Shown: positions 8,571 through 16,964 of the stretch, in pieces
Layout: each line of letters begins with the position of its first letter
Position numbering within the stretch: the first letter of the stretch is position 1
Assembly (NCBI GenBank): GCA_963800975.1
Contig: CAWDDB010000014.1
Span: 682,001 to 746,000 of the forward strand
DNA from: JALYGY01 sp963800975
GTDB taxonomy: Bacteria; Actinomycetota; Rubrobacteria; Rubrobacterales; Rubrobacteraceae
DNA: 64,000 nt
Direction: 5' to 3'
Position numbers and translations under genes: made by a program
Notes under the pieces: model-generated
Database searches by the model: none
The model's input: only the letters and a program-made list of their open reading frames with translations
Told to the model about the DNA's origin: nothing

Positions 8571-9335
8571 TTATCGCTGCCTCCTCCGCACCCTTGCGAC
8601 ACGGAGTAACCTGAGCGCGAGGACGATCATGCACGGGAACAAGACCGCGAGCACCGCCCGCTGCGCCAGGCCGGCATAAGGATGCAGTGGCGCGTCGTCG
8701 GGTATCACCAGAACGCCGTTCGCCACGAACAAGAGGAAGATCGTGATGCCGGAGGCGAGTGAGTAGGTGGCGAGCCCGCGCCATCTCGGGTCGCCCGCAA
8801 GCCGACGTGAGAGCACTACGGGCCAGACCGCGTTGCCCAGGAAGTACGTGAGACCGCCCACGAGGTGCGGTCCCGGCGGAAGGGTGACGCCGGCCGCGTT
8901 CTCCCGGAGCGGAAATACCGCCGCCCACAAGAGCGCCACCCCGCACAGGACCAGGATCGCGGGGCCGACCCACCCGGCCCGTGCCGGACTCACCCCCAGG
9001 TGCAGCCCGACCGCGAAGGCGATCGTGAGCACCCCGAAGACGACGAAGTTCACCTGCTGCACCCATCCTGCCGGCCCGGCCTCTAGCGCACTGACCGGCT
9101 CCGCCACGGGGCTGTACTCGTGGAGGCGGAAGAGACCCTGCACGACGAAGGCCACCGTGAACAGGATGGGACCGATGATTCCCGCGGCGGCGAGCGCGGC
9201 GAGCACCGGGCCACGCGCTGGGTCCTGGGCCGTTCCCTTACCCAACTTTCGAGCCTGCACGGTTTCAAACCCTTCCGTCGCTGGAGCCTGGATTGGCATC
9301 TGCTCGTGCTTGCGCGTCTCCGCGTTCGTTGCCAT
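8571..9335 (-). CDS. DUF998 family integral membrane protein
   Basis: 254 aa with an ~40-residue polar N-terminus and about six hydrophobic segments (AALAAAGIIGPILFTVAFVV, then FVVFGVLTIAFAVGLHLGV, PAILVLCGVALLWAAVFPL, LTYFLGNAVWPVVL, ASGITIFLLFVANGVLVI and RAVLAVLFPCMIVLALRLL). The spacing and the PVSALEAGPAGWVQQ loop match DUF998 proteins, whose biochemical role is unknown. The ATG at 9335 has no strong ribosome site. It is divergent from a short LuxR gene across an AT-rich gap. Confidence 0.8.
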   Translation of the reverse strand: MATNAETRKHEQMPIQAPATEGFETVQARKLGKGTAQDPARGPVLAALAAAGIIGPILFTVAFVVQGLFRLHEYSPVAEPVSALEAGPAGWVQQVNFVVFGVLTIAFAVGLHLGVSPARAGWVGPAILVLCGVALLWAAVFPLRENAAGVTLPPGPHLVGGLTYFLGNAVWPVVLSRRLAGDPRWRGLATYSLASGITIFLLFVANGVLVIPDDAPLHPYAGLAQRAVLAVLFPCMIVLALRLLRVARVRRRQR

Positions 9336-9431
9336 ACCAGGTTAGGTTCGGCATCGGCCAGCCACAATACGACATCGGTCATATTTTTGTTAATATTGTT
9401 ACGAGACACTGGTGTATCCGGAGGTAAAGAC
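9336..9431. promoter_or_regulatory. AT-rich divergent promoter region
   Basis: 96 bases between the DUF998 gene and the LuxR-type gene contain a markedly AT-rich stretch around 9375-9402 (TATTTTTGTTAATATTGTTAC), unusual in this GC-rich window. For the minus strand a TTAACA box spaced about 18 bases from TATTGT is a plausible promoter. The weak dyad around GTTAATATTGTTAC could be an operator. Function is inferred. Confidence 0.45.
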
Positions 9432-9818
9432 GTGGAACCGTACTCGGGTCGCGGTCTCGATTCCCTCGTCTCTCGCTTGCGCGAGACGATCTACACCTAC
9501 TGCGACGTCAAAGGCCTCAAGACCCGGCTGCTCTCGACCCTGCTTGATGGTAGTAACCGGGGCGCGGAGGGCCAAGTATCTGTTCTGCCCCGGGAAGGCC
9601 TCGAACGCCGCGGGCTCACCCGCCGGGAGGCCGAGATCCTAAGCCTGGTGGCGCGGGGCAAGACCAACAAGGAGGTAGCCGCGGACCTCCACATCAGCCC
9701 CCTCACGGTGAGAAAGCACCTCGAGCACGTCTACAAGAAGCTCGGGGTCGGAAGCCGTACCGAGGCCGCCGTCCTGGTCTTGAAGACACCCGGTCCATCC
9801 GGTGAAGAGGCGGAGTAA
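9432..9818 (+). CDS. Short LuxR-type (GerE domain) DNA-binding protein
   Basis: 128 aa. The GTG at 9432 sits six bases after GGAGGT (9420-9425), and the longer upstream open frame has no ribosome site. The C-terminal half is a GerE helix-turn-helix (LTRREAEILSLVARGKTNKE, then VAADLHISPLTVRKHLEHVY and KKLGVGSRTEAAVL). The N-terminal ~60 residues hold no receiver domain. It is therefore a single-domain regulator, probably of the divergent DUF998/methyltransferase unit. It ends 5 bp before the convergent SDR gene. Confidence 0.85.
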   Translation: MEPYSGRGLDSLVSRLRETIYTYCDVKGLKTRLLSTLLDGSNRGAEGQVSVLPREGLERRGLTRREAEILSLVARGKTNKEVAADLHISPLTVRKHLEHVYKKLGVGSRTEAAVLVLKTPGPSGEEAE

Positions 9819-9823
9819 GAGCG

Positions 9824-10600
9824 CTACCACGCCGTGGCGCCGCCGTCCACGACTATCGTCTGGCCCGTGACGTAGGCGGCGGCTGGCGAGGCGAGAAAGA
9901 CGATCACGCCCTTGAGATCCTCTGGGCCGCCGAAGCGGCCGAGTGGGATGTCCGCGAGCATCCTCTCGCCGTGGCTTTCGATCAAGCCACCGCTCATGCG
10001 CGTCGGAAACCAGCCTGGGGCAACCGCGTTGACGGTTATGCCGTGAGAGGCCCAGCTCGTCGCGAGGTCTCGGGTCATGGAGACGACGGCGCCCTTGGAG
10101 GAGTTGTAGCCGACCGTCTGCATGTAGTCGGGCTTACCGCCGACGAGCGCGGCGACCGAGGCGACGTTGACGATGGTGCCGCCGCTCGCGGCCTCGATCA
10201 TGCGCCGGCCCACGGCCTGGCTCATCAGAAAGGTCCCCCGAACGTTGACCGCGATGACCTGGTCGAACCTCTCTGGCGGCATCTCCTCTGGCGGTGCCCC
10301 CCACGTCGCCCCTGAGTTGTTGACCAGCACGTCAACGCCGCCGAAGGACTCGACCGCCGTCTCGACGACCCTGGTCACGTCCTCCTGCCTGGTCACGTCG
10401 CAAGGCAAGGCGAGGGCGCTTTGGCCCCGGGCCTCGATCTCGACCCTTACCTCCTCGAGCTGCGCCGTCTTGCGCGAGCACAGGACCACGTTGGCGCCGG
10501 CGTCTGCGAGGGCCTCCGCGATGTAGCGGCCGAGACCGCGGCCCCCGCCGGTAACGATGGCCGTCCTGCCGTCGAGACGAAAGAGGTCAAGGGTGTTCAT
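9824..10600 (-). CDS. Short-chain dehydrogenase/reductase
   Basis: 258 aa. The ATG at 10600 is preceded by GGAGGG, so the longer open frame to 10753 is not used. Classical SDR features are TGGGRGLG (NAD(P) loop), NNSG near residue 90, and catalytic Ser/Tyr/Lys in VASVAAL and YNSSKG. VDGGATAW closes the protein. The charged CSRK after the second strand suggests NADP preference. It follows the thioesterase gene by 14 bp, so the run 11833-9824 reads as one operon for acyl-CoA or hydroxy-acid turnover. Confidence 0.88.
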   Translation of the reverse strand: MNTLDLFRLDGRTAIVTGGGRGLGRYIAEALADAGANVVLCSRKTAQLEEVRVEIEARGQSALALPCDVTRQEDVTRVVETAVESFGGVDVLVNNSGATWGAPPEEMPPERFDQVIAVNVRGTFLMSQAVGRRMIEAASGGTIVNVASVAALVGGKPDYMQTVGYNSSKGAVVSMTRDLATSWASHGITVNAVAPGWFPTRMSGGLIESHGERMLADIPLGRFGGPEDLKGVIVFLASPAAAYVTGQTIVVDGGATAW

Positions 10601-10614
10601 GCGGGCTCCCTCCG

Positions 10615-11058
10615 CTAGACGATGGCGTTGCCCTTGCTCTCGAAGACCCGGAACGTGCCCGTGCCGAGCGCCACGAGCCCGCCCTCTTCGTCGTAGACCT
10701 TCGCCTCCGCGGTGGCCGTCCGGCGCGTGCGGTGGACGACCTCGCTCTCGCACGTGATGCGCCCCGCCTGGACCGCCCCCAGAAAGTGGACGTCCATCTG
10801 TATCGTCGCCGTCCTGACGCCAACCAGCGCGAGCACCGAGAGGCCCATGGCGTTGTCTATGAGCGAAGCGTAGACGCCGCCGTGCAGCGTGCCTACCCCG
10901 TTGAGGTGGTAATCCTCGACGTCGATGTACACGAGCGCGCGTCCAGGCTCGACCCTCTCTACCCTGGCGCCTATGTGCCTCGAGAAGGTCACCTCCTCGT
11001 CGAAGTACCGCGCGAGTCGGTCCAGCTGCTCCTCGTTCAGCGCCCCACCCTCGGCCAT
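10615..11058 (-). CDS. PaaI/YiiD-type hotdog-fold acyl-CoA thioesterase
   Basis: 147 aa. The hotdog signature LNGVGTLHGGVYASLIDNAM (about residues 53-72) is that of PaaI-like thioesterases, where the His-Gly-Gly loop and the following Asp position the thioester. Flanking strands are VYIDVEDYH and VHFLGAVQAGRITCESEV. It hydrolyses acyl-CoA thioesters in the cytosol; chain specificity is unknown. The gene lies 13 bp after one SDR and 14 bp before another. Confidence 0.85.
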   Translation of the reverse strand: MAEGGALNEEQLDRLARYFDEEVTFSRHIGARVERVEPGRALVYIDVEDYHLNGVGTLHGGVYASLIDNAMGLSVLALVGVRTATIQMDVHFLGAVQAGRITCESEVVHRTRRTATAEAKVYDEEGGLVALGTGTFRVFESKGNAIV

Positions 11059-11071
11059 CTGCCCCTCCCCT

Positions 11072-11833
11072 TCAGTCTCGTGGGCCGCCCGCGACGTAGA
11101 GGACCTGTCCGCTCACGAACGAGGCCTCCTCCGAGGCGAAGTACAGGATCGCGGCCGCAACGTCCTCGGGCCAGCCGCCGCGGCCGGCGGGGATCTCCTT
11201 GACCATCTCCTCAACGAACTCCTCGAAGTCCACGCCGAGGCGCGCGGCGGCCTCGCGGGTCATCTCCGTCTCGATAAACCCCGGGGCCACGGCGTTCGCC
11301 GTGATGCCGTAGGGACCGAGCTCGATCGCGAGCGTCTTTGTGAAGCCCACGACGCCAGCCTTCGCCGTGGAGTAGTTGGCCTGACCACGGTTGCCCAGCG
11401 CGCTCGTGGAGGAGACGTTGACGATCCTGCCGTACCCGTGCTCGACCATGTGCCTCTGCGCGGCCCGGCTGCAGAAAAAGGCGCCCGTGAGGTGAACGTT
11501 GAGGACGGTCCGCCAGTCCTCGTCGGTCATCTTGTGGGACAGGTTGTCCCTGGTCACCCCGGCGTTGTTGACGAGTATGTCGAGCCGCCCGTAACGCTGG
11601 ACCGTCCTCCGTATTACGTCCTCGACCTGGGTGCGGCTGGTCACGTCCATGCGGGACGCGAAGGCGTCCATGCCGCCGTCCACGAGAACGCCGGCGGCCT
11701 CGGCCGGGCCGTCCGGCTCCACGTCGGTGAGGCAAACGCGGGCGCCCTCCCTGGCGAAGCGCGTCGCCGTAGCACGCCCGATTCCACGCCCCGCCCCCGT
11801 CACCAGCGCCACCCTACCCTCGAGTCGTCCCAA
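11072..11833 (-). CDS. FabG-like SDR, 3-oxoacyl reductase / 3-hydroxyacyl-CoA dehydrogenase type
   Basis: 253 aa. Contains TGAGRGIG (cofactor loop), LTDVEPDG (acid after strand 2, suggesting NAD), NNAG, VSSTSAL (catalytic Ser) and YSTAKAG (Tyr/Lys), and the FabG-like APGFIETEM segment. Likely interconverts 3-hydroxyacyl and 3-ketoacyl thioesters. It heads the SDR-thioesterase-SDR operon. A modular hairpin array lies between it and the upstream kinase-like gene. Confidence 0.87.
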   Translation of the reverse strand: MGRLEGRVALVTGAGRGIGRATATRFAREGARVCLTDVEPDGPAEAAGVLVDGGMDAFASRMDVTSRTQVEDVIRRTVQRYGRLDILVNNAGVTRDNLSHKMTDEDWRTVLNVHLTGAFFCSRAAQRHMVEHGYGRIVNVSSTSALGNRGQANYSTAKAGVVGFTKTLAIELGPYGITANAVAPGFIETEMTREAAARLGVDFEEFVEEMVKEIPAGRGGWPEDVAAAILYFASEEASFVSGQVLYVAGGPRD

Positions 11834-11850
11834 ATTGCCTCCTTCCAGTC

Positions 11851-12006
11851 GGCAGCACGCTGGCTTCGCCAGCTTGTCAGCACGCTACGCCAGGCTTCGC
11901 CCGGCTCCGCTTGTCAGCACGCTTAGGCCAGCTAAGCTGGCCTCGCTTTCAGCAATATAGTCTTCTCCTCGCTCCAAGCGCAAGGTGACGAGCCTCCGAA
12001 GGAGGC
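11851..12006. repeat. Array of short hairpins joined by a constant linker (copy 1)
   Basis: Successive stem-loops GCTGGC-ttc-GCCAGC (11859-11873), GCCAGGC-ttc-GCCCGGC (11889-11905), AGGCCAGC-taa-GCTGGCCT (11925-11943) and GCCTCC-gaa-GGAGGC (11992-12006). The linker CTTGTCAGCACGCT occurs identically at 11873-11886 and 11910-11923. Stems differ but loops stay at three nucleotides. On the opposite strand the same linker and the AGGCCAGC hairpin recur at 34.3 kb, so this is a dispersed modular repeat, not a chance terminator. Confidence 0.75.
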
Positions 12007-12011
12007 GTGCT

Positions 12012-12045
12012 GCTAACGATCTCGCTCTCTGGCGAGATCGTTAGC
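12012..12045 (-). terminator. 14-bp perfect hairpin overlapping the stop codon of the kinase-like gene
   Basis: GCTAACGATCTCGC pairs with GCGAGATCGTTAGC around a six-base loop. On the minus strand it spans the last ten codons and the TAG of the phosphotransferase gene. No U-run follows, so if it ends transcription it is not a classic intrinsic terminator; it may also protect the mRNA 3' end or limit read-through into the SDR operon. Confidence 0.5.
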
Positions 12046-13068
12046 ATAAACGATCAGGGTCCGCACCCGCTCGTCGAAGTCGGCGAAGCGCTCGTCCCTG
12101 GTCTGGCCCTTCTTCCAGCGGGCGTAGATCTGCTGCAGGATCGCGGCCAGCTTGAAGTAACCGAAGACCGCGTACCAGTGCATGCGCGAGAGGTCCCGCC
12201 CGCTCTTCTCGGCGTAGCGCTCCACCATCTCCTCGCGGGACATAAAACCGGGGGTCGAGGTTACCGTCGGCATGACCCGCCGTAGTGCGCGTGAATCGTC
12301 TGGCTCCGTCCAGTAGGACAGGGAGACGGCCAGGTCGAACAGCGGGTCGCCCACCGTAGCCATCTCCCAATCCAGGACCGCGCGGACCTGCGTGAGGTCC
12401 TCCGGGTTCAGCACCAGGTTGTTCAGCTTGTAGTCGTTGTGGATGATCGTCGGTTCGGGGCTCTCCGGGACGTCGCCTTCGAGCCATTCGATGAGGGATT
12501 CCAGCTCCTCCACTTCGTCGGTCTGCGCCTTTTCGTAGCGCCCGATCCAACCGCTCACCTGCCGCTCCAGGAAGCCTTCGGGACGGCCCAGGTCCCCGAG
12601 GCCCGACGCCGCGAGGTCCACCGCGTGCAGCTCGACGAGGGTGTCGACCGCGGTGCGGGAGATGTCGCGGCAAAGGTCCTCGGTCGGCTCGATGCCTTCA
12701 GGGAAGCGGTCGTCCACGACCACGCCATCGCGGCGTTCCATCACGTAGAAGGGAGCCCCGATCACCGACTCGTCGTCGCAGAAGAAGTAGGGCCTTGGGG
12801 CAAGAGGATACGCTTCGTGCAGCTTGCCGAGCACGCCGGATTCGCGGCCCATGTCGTGGGCTTTGGGCGGTACCGGGCCGAGGGGAGGTCGTCTGAGAAC
12901 GCCCTCCCAGTCCCCTACCCTCAGGAGGTAGGTAAGGTTCGAAGCGCCCGAGGGAAACTGGCGGACCTCCAGGTTGCCCTCTGGCAGGTCCTCGACACGT
13001 TCTCGGAGAAGCCGCTCTACTGCCCCGAGATCGAAATCCTCTCCCTCGCGCACGCGAATTGTCTCCAA
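12013..13068 (-). CDS. APH-fold phosphotransferase, ACAD10/ACAD11 N-terminal-like
   Basis: 351 aa. The aminoglycoside-phosphotransferase fold is shown by FPSGASNLTYLLRVGD (nucleotide loop), RRPPLGPVPPKAHDM, the catalytic HNDYKLNNLVLNPED (Brenner motif; Asp base, Asn) and VRAVLDWEMATVGDP (Mg-binding Asp). The SGASNLTY and RRPP motifs are those of proteins related to the kinase domain of ACAD10/11, which phosphorylates 4-hydroxyacyl-CoAs before beta-oxidation. With SDR, thioesterase and crotonase genes nearby, a role in hydroxy-acyl-CoA catabolism is likely. Antibiotic phosphorylation is improbable. Confidence 0.82.
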   Translation of the reverse strand: METIRVREGEDFDLGAVERLLRERVEDLPEGNLEVRQFPSGASNLTYLLRVGDWEGVLRRPPLGPVPPKAHDMGRESGVLGKLHEAYPLAPRPYFFCDDESVIGAPFYVMERRDGVVVDDRFPEGIEPTEDLCRDISRTAVDTLVELHAVDLAASGLGDLGRPEGFLERQVSGWIGRYEKAQTDEVEELESLIEWLEGDVPESPEPTIIHNDYKLNNLVLNPEDLTQVRAVLDWEMATVGDPLFDLAVSLSYWTEPDDSRALRRVMPTVTSTPGFMSREEMVERYAEKSGRDLSRMHWYAVFGYFKLAAILQQIYARWKKGQTRDERFADFDERVRTLIVYANDLARERDR

Positions 13069-13096
13069 GAAAGTGCCTCCCTCGCTTTGGCGGGTA

Positions 13097-13885
13097 TCAG
13101 GTCTCAGGTATCGGGTTGCCCGCCGATGCCCGAAGGTCGTCGCCCGATGCCTCGATGAGCTGACCGTCTCTGATCTCGGGCACCAGCATGCTCGCGCCGA
13201 CGTCGGCCACGAAGTCTAGGGCGTCGGCGCGATCGTGCTCGAAGAACCAGCGACCGGCGCGGCTCTGCCTCAGCACCTCGGACTCCCTACCCAGGTAGCT
13301 TCTCATGAAATCAAGAGCCAGCCACGCGCCGTCGTTCAGGCGCCAGCCCTCCGCATCCAGGTGCGAGAGCACGCACGCGGCGCCGAGGAAGTCCTCGACC
13401 GTAAACCGTCCGGCCGATCCGGCGCAGATAAGGTAGATCGAATTCGTCCCTGAGGCTTCGAGGTGGTCGGCTACCGCGGGGGCGTTGCGCAGGCAACCGA
13501 GGAGAACCTTTTCGGCTGGAGCGGCGTCGGAGATCGCGCGGGTGCCGTTGGTCGTCAGGAAGACGACGTCCCTGCCAGCGACCGATTCCGGCCCGTACTC
13601 CTCGGGGAACGGGCCGTGGTCGTAGCCGTCGATCCTCGCGGCGTCCTGCTCGCCCCCGCGCACGACGCTCGGCGTCCCAAGGCGCGCCCTGACCTCTTCC
13701 GCCTCCTCCAGGCTCGCGACGGGGAAGACGCGGCTGGCGCCGTTCTCAGCTATCGTCAGCAGGGTCGTGGTCGCCAGGAACACGTCGAAGACCACGGCGG
13801 TCGCGTCCGCGAGGCGCTCCGGCACGATCTCTTCGCGCGTCATCAGCACGCGGAGGCGCTTCATCGCGGAACCGTCTGTGGGCAC
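13097..13885 (-). CDS. comB: 2-phosphosulfolactate phosphatase (ComB) family
   Basis: 262 aa from a GTG at 13885; an ATG at 13864 (MKRLRVLM) is equally possible. Family segments are AVVFDVFLATTTLLTIAENG, VVRGGEQDAARIDGYDHGPFP, VFLTTNGTRAI and ICAGSAGRFTVEDFLGAACV. ComB hydrolyses 2-phospho-3-sulfolactate to sulfolactate with Mg2+, first known from coenzyme M synthesis but widespread in bacteria, where its role is less clear. It lies 28 bp upstream of the APH-fold gene. No comA or comC is visible here. Family certain; substrate in this host inferred. Confidence 0.87.
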   Translation of the reverse strand: MPTDGSAMKRLRVLMTREEIVPERLADATAVVFDVFLATTTLLTIAENGASRVFPVASLEEAEEVRARLGTPSVVRGGEQDAARIDGYDHGPFPEEYGPESVAGRDVVFLTTNGTRAISDAAPAEKVLLGCLRNAPAVADHLEASGTNSIYLICAGSAGRFTVEDFLGAACVLSHLDAEGWRLNDGAWLALDFMRSYLGRESEVLRQSRAGRWFFEHDRADALDFVADVGASMLVPEIRDGQLIEASGDDLRASAGNPIPET

Positions 13886-14057
13886 GAGGACGTTCGCTGC
13901 AAAACGGCTCTATCTTACATAAGGTAGGGGCGGGCGGCTTCCCGGAACCGTCATTCGAAGCAGGGCCTGGCGCGGATCCGGCTTGCGCGGTGGGCGACGA
14001 AGTCTAGAATAGCCCGGGACGTCTTGTTTTTCGGCCAGGGCATCTGTTCCTGACGAT

Positions 14058-14498
14058 GTGGGGAAGCGGTTGAGCCAGATCGATCGGCGCAGACACCAAG
14101 AGGCAGACGGGCCGGGAACCGGCGCGTACGTCGTTACGGCGCTCGGGATCGGCCTGCTCGTGGCGACGGTATTCATCATCTCGACCGCGGGGGTGCTCGC
14201 GGCCGGTTTCCCGTTCGTGATCGGAGCCGCGGCTTGCCTGGGTTGGGGGATATCCCAGTTCGCGCAGCAGCGCCGGGTACAACCGGCGACCGGGGAGCGA
14301 GAGCTACTCTCGGCGATCCGCGACAACGGCGGCAGCATTACGCCAGCAGCGGCGGCGATGGAGACCTCGCTCACCGTGCGGGAGGCCGACACGATGCTCT
14401 CGGAGCTCGCGAGCGGGGGACACCTCGCGGTAGAGAGCGACGGCGGAACGCTCTACTATTCGCTTCCGGGCCGTCGGGGACGCGAGATCGGAGAATGA
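14058..14498 (+). CDS. Two-TM membrane protein with C-terminal winged-helix-like domain
   Basis: 146 aa from a GTG at 14058; a TTG at 14070 preceded by GGGGAAG is an alternative. After a short basic N-terminus come two hydrophobic helices (AYVVTALGIGLLVATVFII and GVLAAGFPFVIGAAACLGWG). The cytosolic C-terminal ~60 residues (LLSAIRDNGGSITPAAAAME, then VREADTMLSELASGGHL and GGTLYYSLPG) have the helix-turn-helix-wing rhythm of wHTH proteins. Function unknown; a membrane-tethered regulator or protein-protein module is possible. It is divergent from comB and convergent with the crotonase gene. Confidence 0.65.
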   Translation: MGKRLSQIDRRRHQEADGPGTGAYVVTALGIGLLVATVFIISTAGVLAAGFPFVIGAAACLGWGISQFAQQRRVQPATGERELLSAIRDNGGSITPAAAAMETSLTVREADTMLSELASGGHLAVESDGGTLYYSLPGRRGREIGE

Positions 14499-14505
14499 AG
14501 CAGGC

Positions 14506-15297
14506 CTAGCTCCCCGTGAAATCCGGCGCCCGCTTGTCGAAGAAGGCGGCGAGGCCTTCGGCGTGGTCCGAGGTGTAACCGCACTCCGACTGCCCTTCGG
14601 CCTCGGCCTCGAGGACCGTGACGAGGTCGGCTTCGAAGCTGGCGTAGAGGGAGTGTTTGATCCTCGCGAGGGCCACGGTCGGCATCGCGGCCAGGCGACC
14701 GGCGAGCGCCGCGGTCTCTTTTTCCAGCTCGTCCTCGGGGACTACCTTGTTTACGAGCCCGATCCGCTGCGCCTCGTCCGCGTCCACCGCGTCCCCGAGC
14801 ATGCTCATCTCCATCGCGCGCCCGAGGCCGACGACGCGCGGCAGGAAGTAGGAGACGCCGGCGTCGGGCATCAGCCCGATCTTGATGAAAGCCACGGAGA
14901 AGCTCGCGCTCTGGGCCGCGAGCCTCAGGTCGCACGCGAGGGCGAGACCCACCCCTGCCCCATACACGGGGCCGTGCAACGAGGCCAGGACCGGTTTGTG
15001 CATGCCCGAGATCTTCTGCACCGTCGGGCTGAACGTTCTCCTGAGGTACTCGCCGAGATCTGGCGCCCCACCGTTCTCGCGGCTCAGGTCCTCGCTCCTC
15101 AGGTCTGCCCCCGCAGAGAACCCGCGTCCCTCGCCGCGCAGCACGACGCAGCGGACCTCGTCCTCCAGTGCGGCGACGTCGAGCGCCGCGTGCAGCTCCT
15201 CGTGCATCTCTCCGTTGAAGGCGTTGAGCTTGTCGGGGCGGTTCAGCGAGATCGTCGCCACACCGTCTTTCTCCTCGAAGAGGATGGTCTCGTACAC
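14506..15297 (-). CDS. Enoyl-CoA hydratase/isomerase, PaaG-like
   Basis: 263 aa from the GTG at 15297 (AAGGAG seven bases upstream). Crotonase oxyanion segments RGFSAGADLRSE and HGPVYGAGVGLALACDLRLA are present, but the two usual hydratase glutamates are absent: the first site reads YGAGVGLA and the second FIKIGLMPDAGVSYFLPR. This pattern, and GRAMEMSMLG, match PaaG-like isomerases (1,2-epoxyphenylacetyl-CoA or 2,3-dehydroacyl-CoA isomerase) rather than FadB-type hydratases. It follows the MHS transporter gene by 84 bp. Confidence 0.83.
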   Translation of the reverse strand: MYETILFEEKDGVATISLNRPDKLNAFNGEMHEELHAALDVAALEDEVRCVVLRGEGRGFSAGADLRSEDLSRENGGAPDLGEYLRRTFSPTVQKISGMHKPVLASLHGPVYGAGVGLALACDLRLAAQSASFSVAFIKIGLMPDAGVSYFLPRVVGLGRAMEMSMLGDAVDADEAQRIGLVNKVVPEDELEKETAALAGRLAAMPTVALARIKHSLYASFEADLVTVLEAEAEGQSECGYTSDHAEGLAAFFDKRAPDFTGS

Positions 15298-15381
15298 GTC
15301 ATGGCTCCTTCCAGGAGCGAGCCGATGGATCCCGCCTTCGTGGCATGAGAGACATCGTCGCGTTTTGCGTGTTGGCCCGGT

Positions 15382-16794
15382 CTAGCCTGGGGTCGGGTCT
15401 TCTACCCCCGAGCCCTCACGTTCGGTGCTCCCGACGTCGTCCATCTCGTTCTGGTAGGTCTCCGTGAGCAGGATGACCGAGACACAGGATACGGCGCACA
15501 TCGCGGCCATGTAGACGGCTATCGCGACCCACGAGCCGGTCGCCGAGAGCAGGTAGGTCGCTATCAGCGGCGCCAGGGCTCCTCCGAAGATGGAGCCTAT
15601 CTGGTAGCCGAGGGAGGCGCCCGAGTAGCGCACCCTCGTCGTGAAGATCTCCGCGTAGAAGGCCGCCTGCGGGCCGTACATCATGCTCAGAAACGCCTGC
15701 CCAATGACGAGGGCGAGCGCTATCAGGACAAACGCCTCCGTGTTGACGAGCGGCCAGAAGGCGAAGGACCAGATCCCGAGCAGGATCGCGCCGAGGATGT
15801 AAATGCCGCGCCGCCCCAATCTATCCGAGAGGCCGGCGAAGAAAAGCAGCGCCGGTATCTGGAAGACGGAGGCGATCAGGACCGCGGCGAGCATCGTCCC
15901 CTGCGGCAGGCCCAGGATGTCGGGGTTGGTGCCGTACGCGATTATGAAGGTGATGAAAATGTAGAAGTTGGCGTTGATCGCGACGAAAGCGCCCGCGGCA
16001 AGCGCGATCTCCTTTGGATACTCCCGAAAGGCGTCGATGATCGGGGAATTTCGGGCCTCGGTGGCGACCCGCGCCTCTGCCTCGTCTTCATCGGTCCGGT
16101 GCGATTCGCGATACTCCTCCAGATGCCTGAAAGCCGGCGTGTCCTCGAGCCTGAGCTGAATGTAGAGCCCCAGCCCGATGAGCACGATGCTCATGAGGAA
16201 CGGCACCCGCCAGCCCCAGGCTTCGAACGCTTCCGGGGCGACGAGGGCGTTCACCAGCAGGAACAGCAGGTTGGCGAGGATGACCCCGACGGGAACGCCT
16301 ATCTGGGCGAAGCTGCCGTAGAAGCCGCGCCTGTGGCTCGGGGCGCTCTCGGTTGCCAGCAACACGGCCCCGCCCCACTGTCCGCCGACGGCCAGCCCCT
16401 GCACGAAGCGGAGCGCGACGAGGAGTATCGGGGCGAACACGCCTATGGTGGCGAAGGTCGGCATGAGGCCGATGAGCGTCGTCGCAGCCCCCATCATGAG
16501 TAACGCCGTGACCAGCGCCCTTTTTCGCCCGAACTTATCCCCGAAATGCCCAAACAGAGCCCCGCCCACGGGCCGGGCGAAGAAACCTACCGAGAACGTC
16601 GCGAACGAAGCCAGCGTCCCGGCGAGCTCGCTCGATTCCGGGAAGAAGAGGGCCGGGAAGACCAGCGCGGCCGCCGTGCCGTAGATAAAGAAGTCGTACC
16701 ACTCGATGCTCGATCCCGCGCATGCCGCGAGGGCCACCTTGGTAATGGCCCTCTCTGGGGCCTCCTGCGTACTCGCGCTGCTCATAAATATCAC
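15382..16794 (-). CDS. MFS transporter, metabolite:H+ symporter (MHS) family
   Basis: 470 aa, 12 predicted transmembrane helices. The MHS family markers are AACAGSSIEWYDFFIYGTAA in TM1, FARPVGGALFGHFGDKFGRK (loop 2-3) and GGQWGGAVLLATESAP before TM5. Such carriers import organic acids (ketoglutarate, shikimate, proline/betaine, aromatic acids) with protons. It is very similar to the transporter at 19107-20450, and both flank the acetoacetyl-CoA synthetase gene, so a keto- or fatty-acid substrate is plausible but unproven. Confidence 0.88.
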   Translation of the reverse strand: MIFMSSASTQEAPERAITKVALAACAGSSIEWYDFFIYGTAAALVFPALFFPESSELAGTLASFATFSVGFFARPVGGALFGHFGDKFGRKRALVTALLMMGAATTLIGLMPTFATIGVFAPILLVALRFVQGLAVGGQWGGAVLLATESAPSHRRGFYGSFAQIGVPVGVILANLLFLLVNALVAPEAFEAWGWRVPFLMSIVLIGLGLYIQLRLEDTPAFRHLEEYRESHRTDEDEAEARVATEARNSPIIDAFREYPKEIALAAGAFVAINANFYIFITFIIAYGTNPDILGLPQGTMLAAVLIASVFQIPALLFFAGLSDRLGRRGIYILGAILLGIWSFAFWPLVNTEAFVLIALALVIGQAFLSMMYGPQAAFYAEIFTTRVRYSGASLGYQIGSIFGGALAPLIATYLLSATGSWVAIAVYMAAMCAVSCVSVILLTETYQNEMDDVGSTEREGSGVEDPTPG

Positions 16795-16964
16795 CCTACC
16801 CCATCGCTCTACACCGAATTCGCGGACGAGTGCCCGCGGCGCGAATCGTCACCCCTGGAGCCGAGCTATGCGGTCCCCCTTCCCCATCTCCCCGAAAGGG
16901 AAAGCCTAAAGCGGCCGGCGGTCGGAGTCAATCGACGCGAGGCATCGCACCGGGCTATCTGGCC

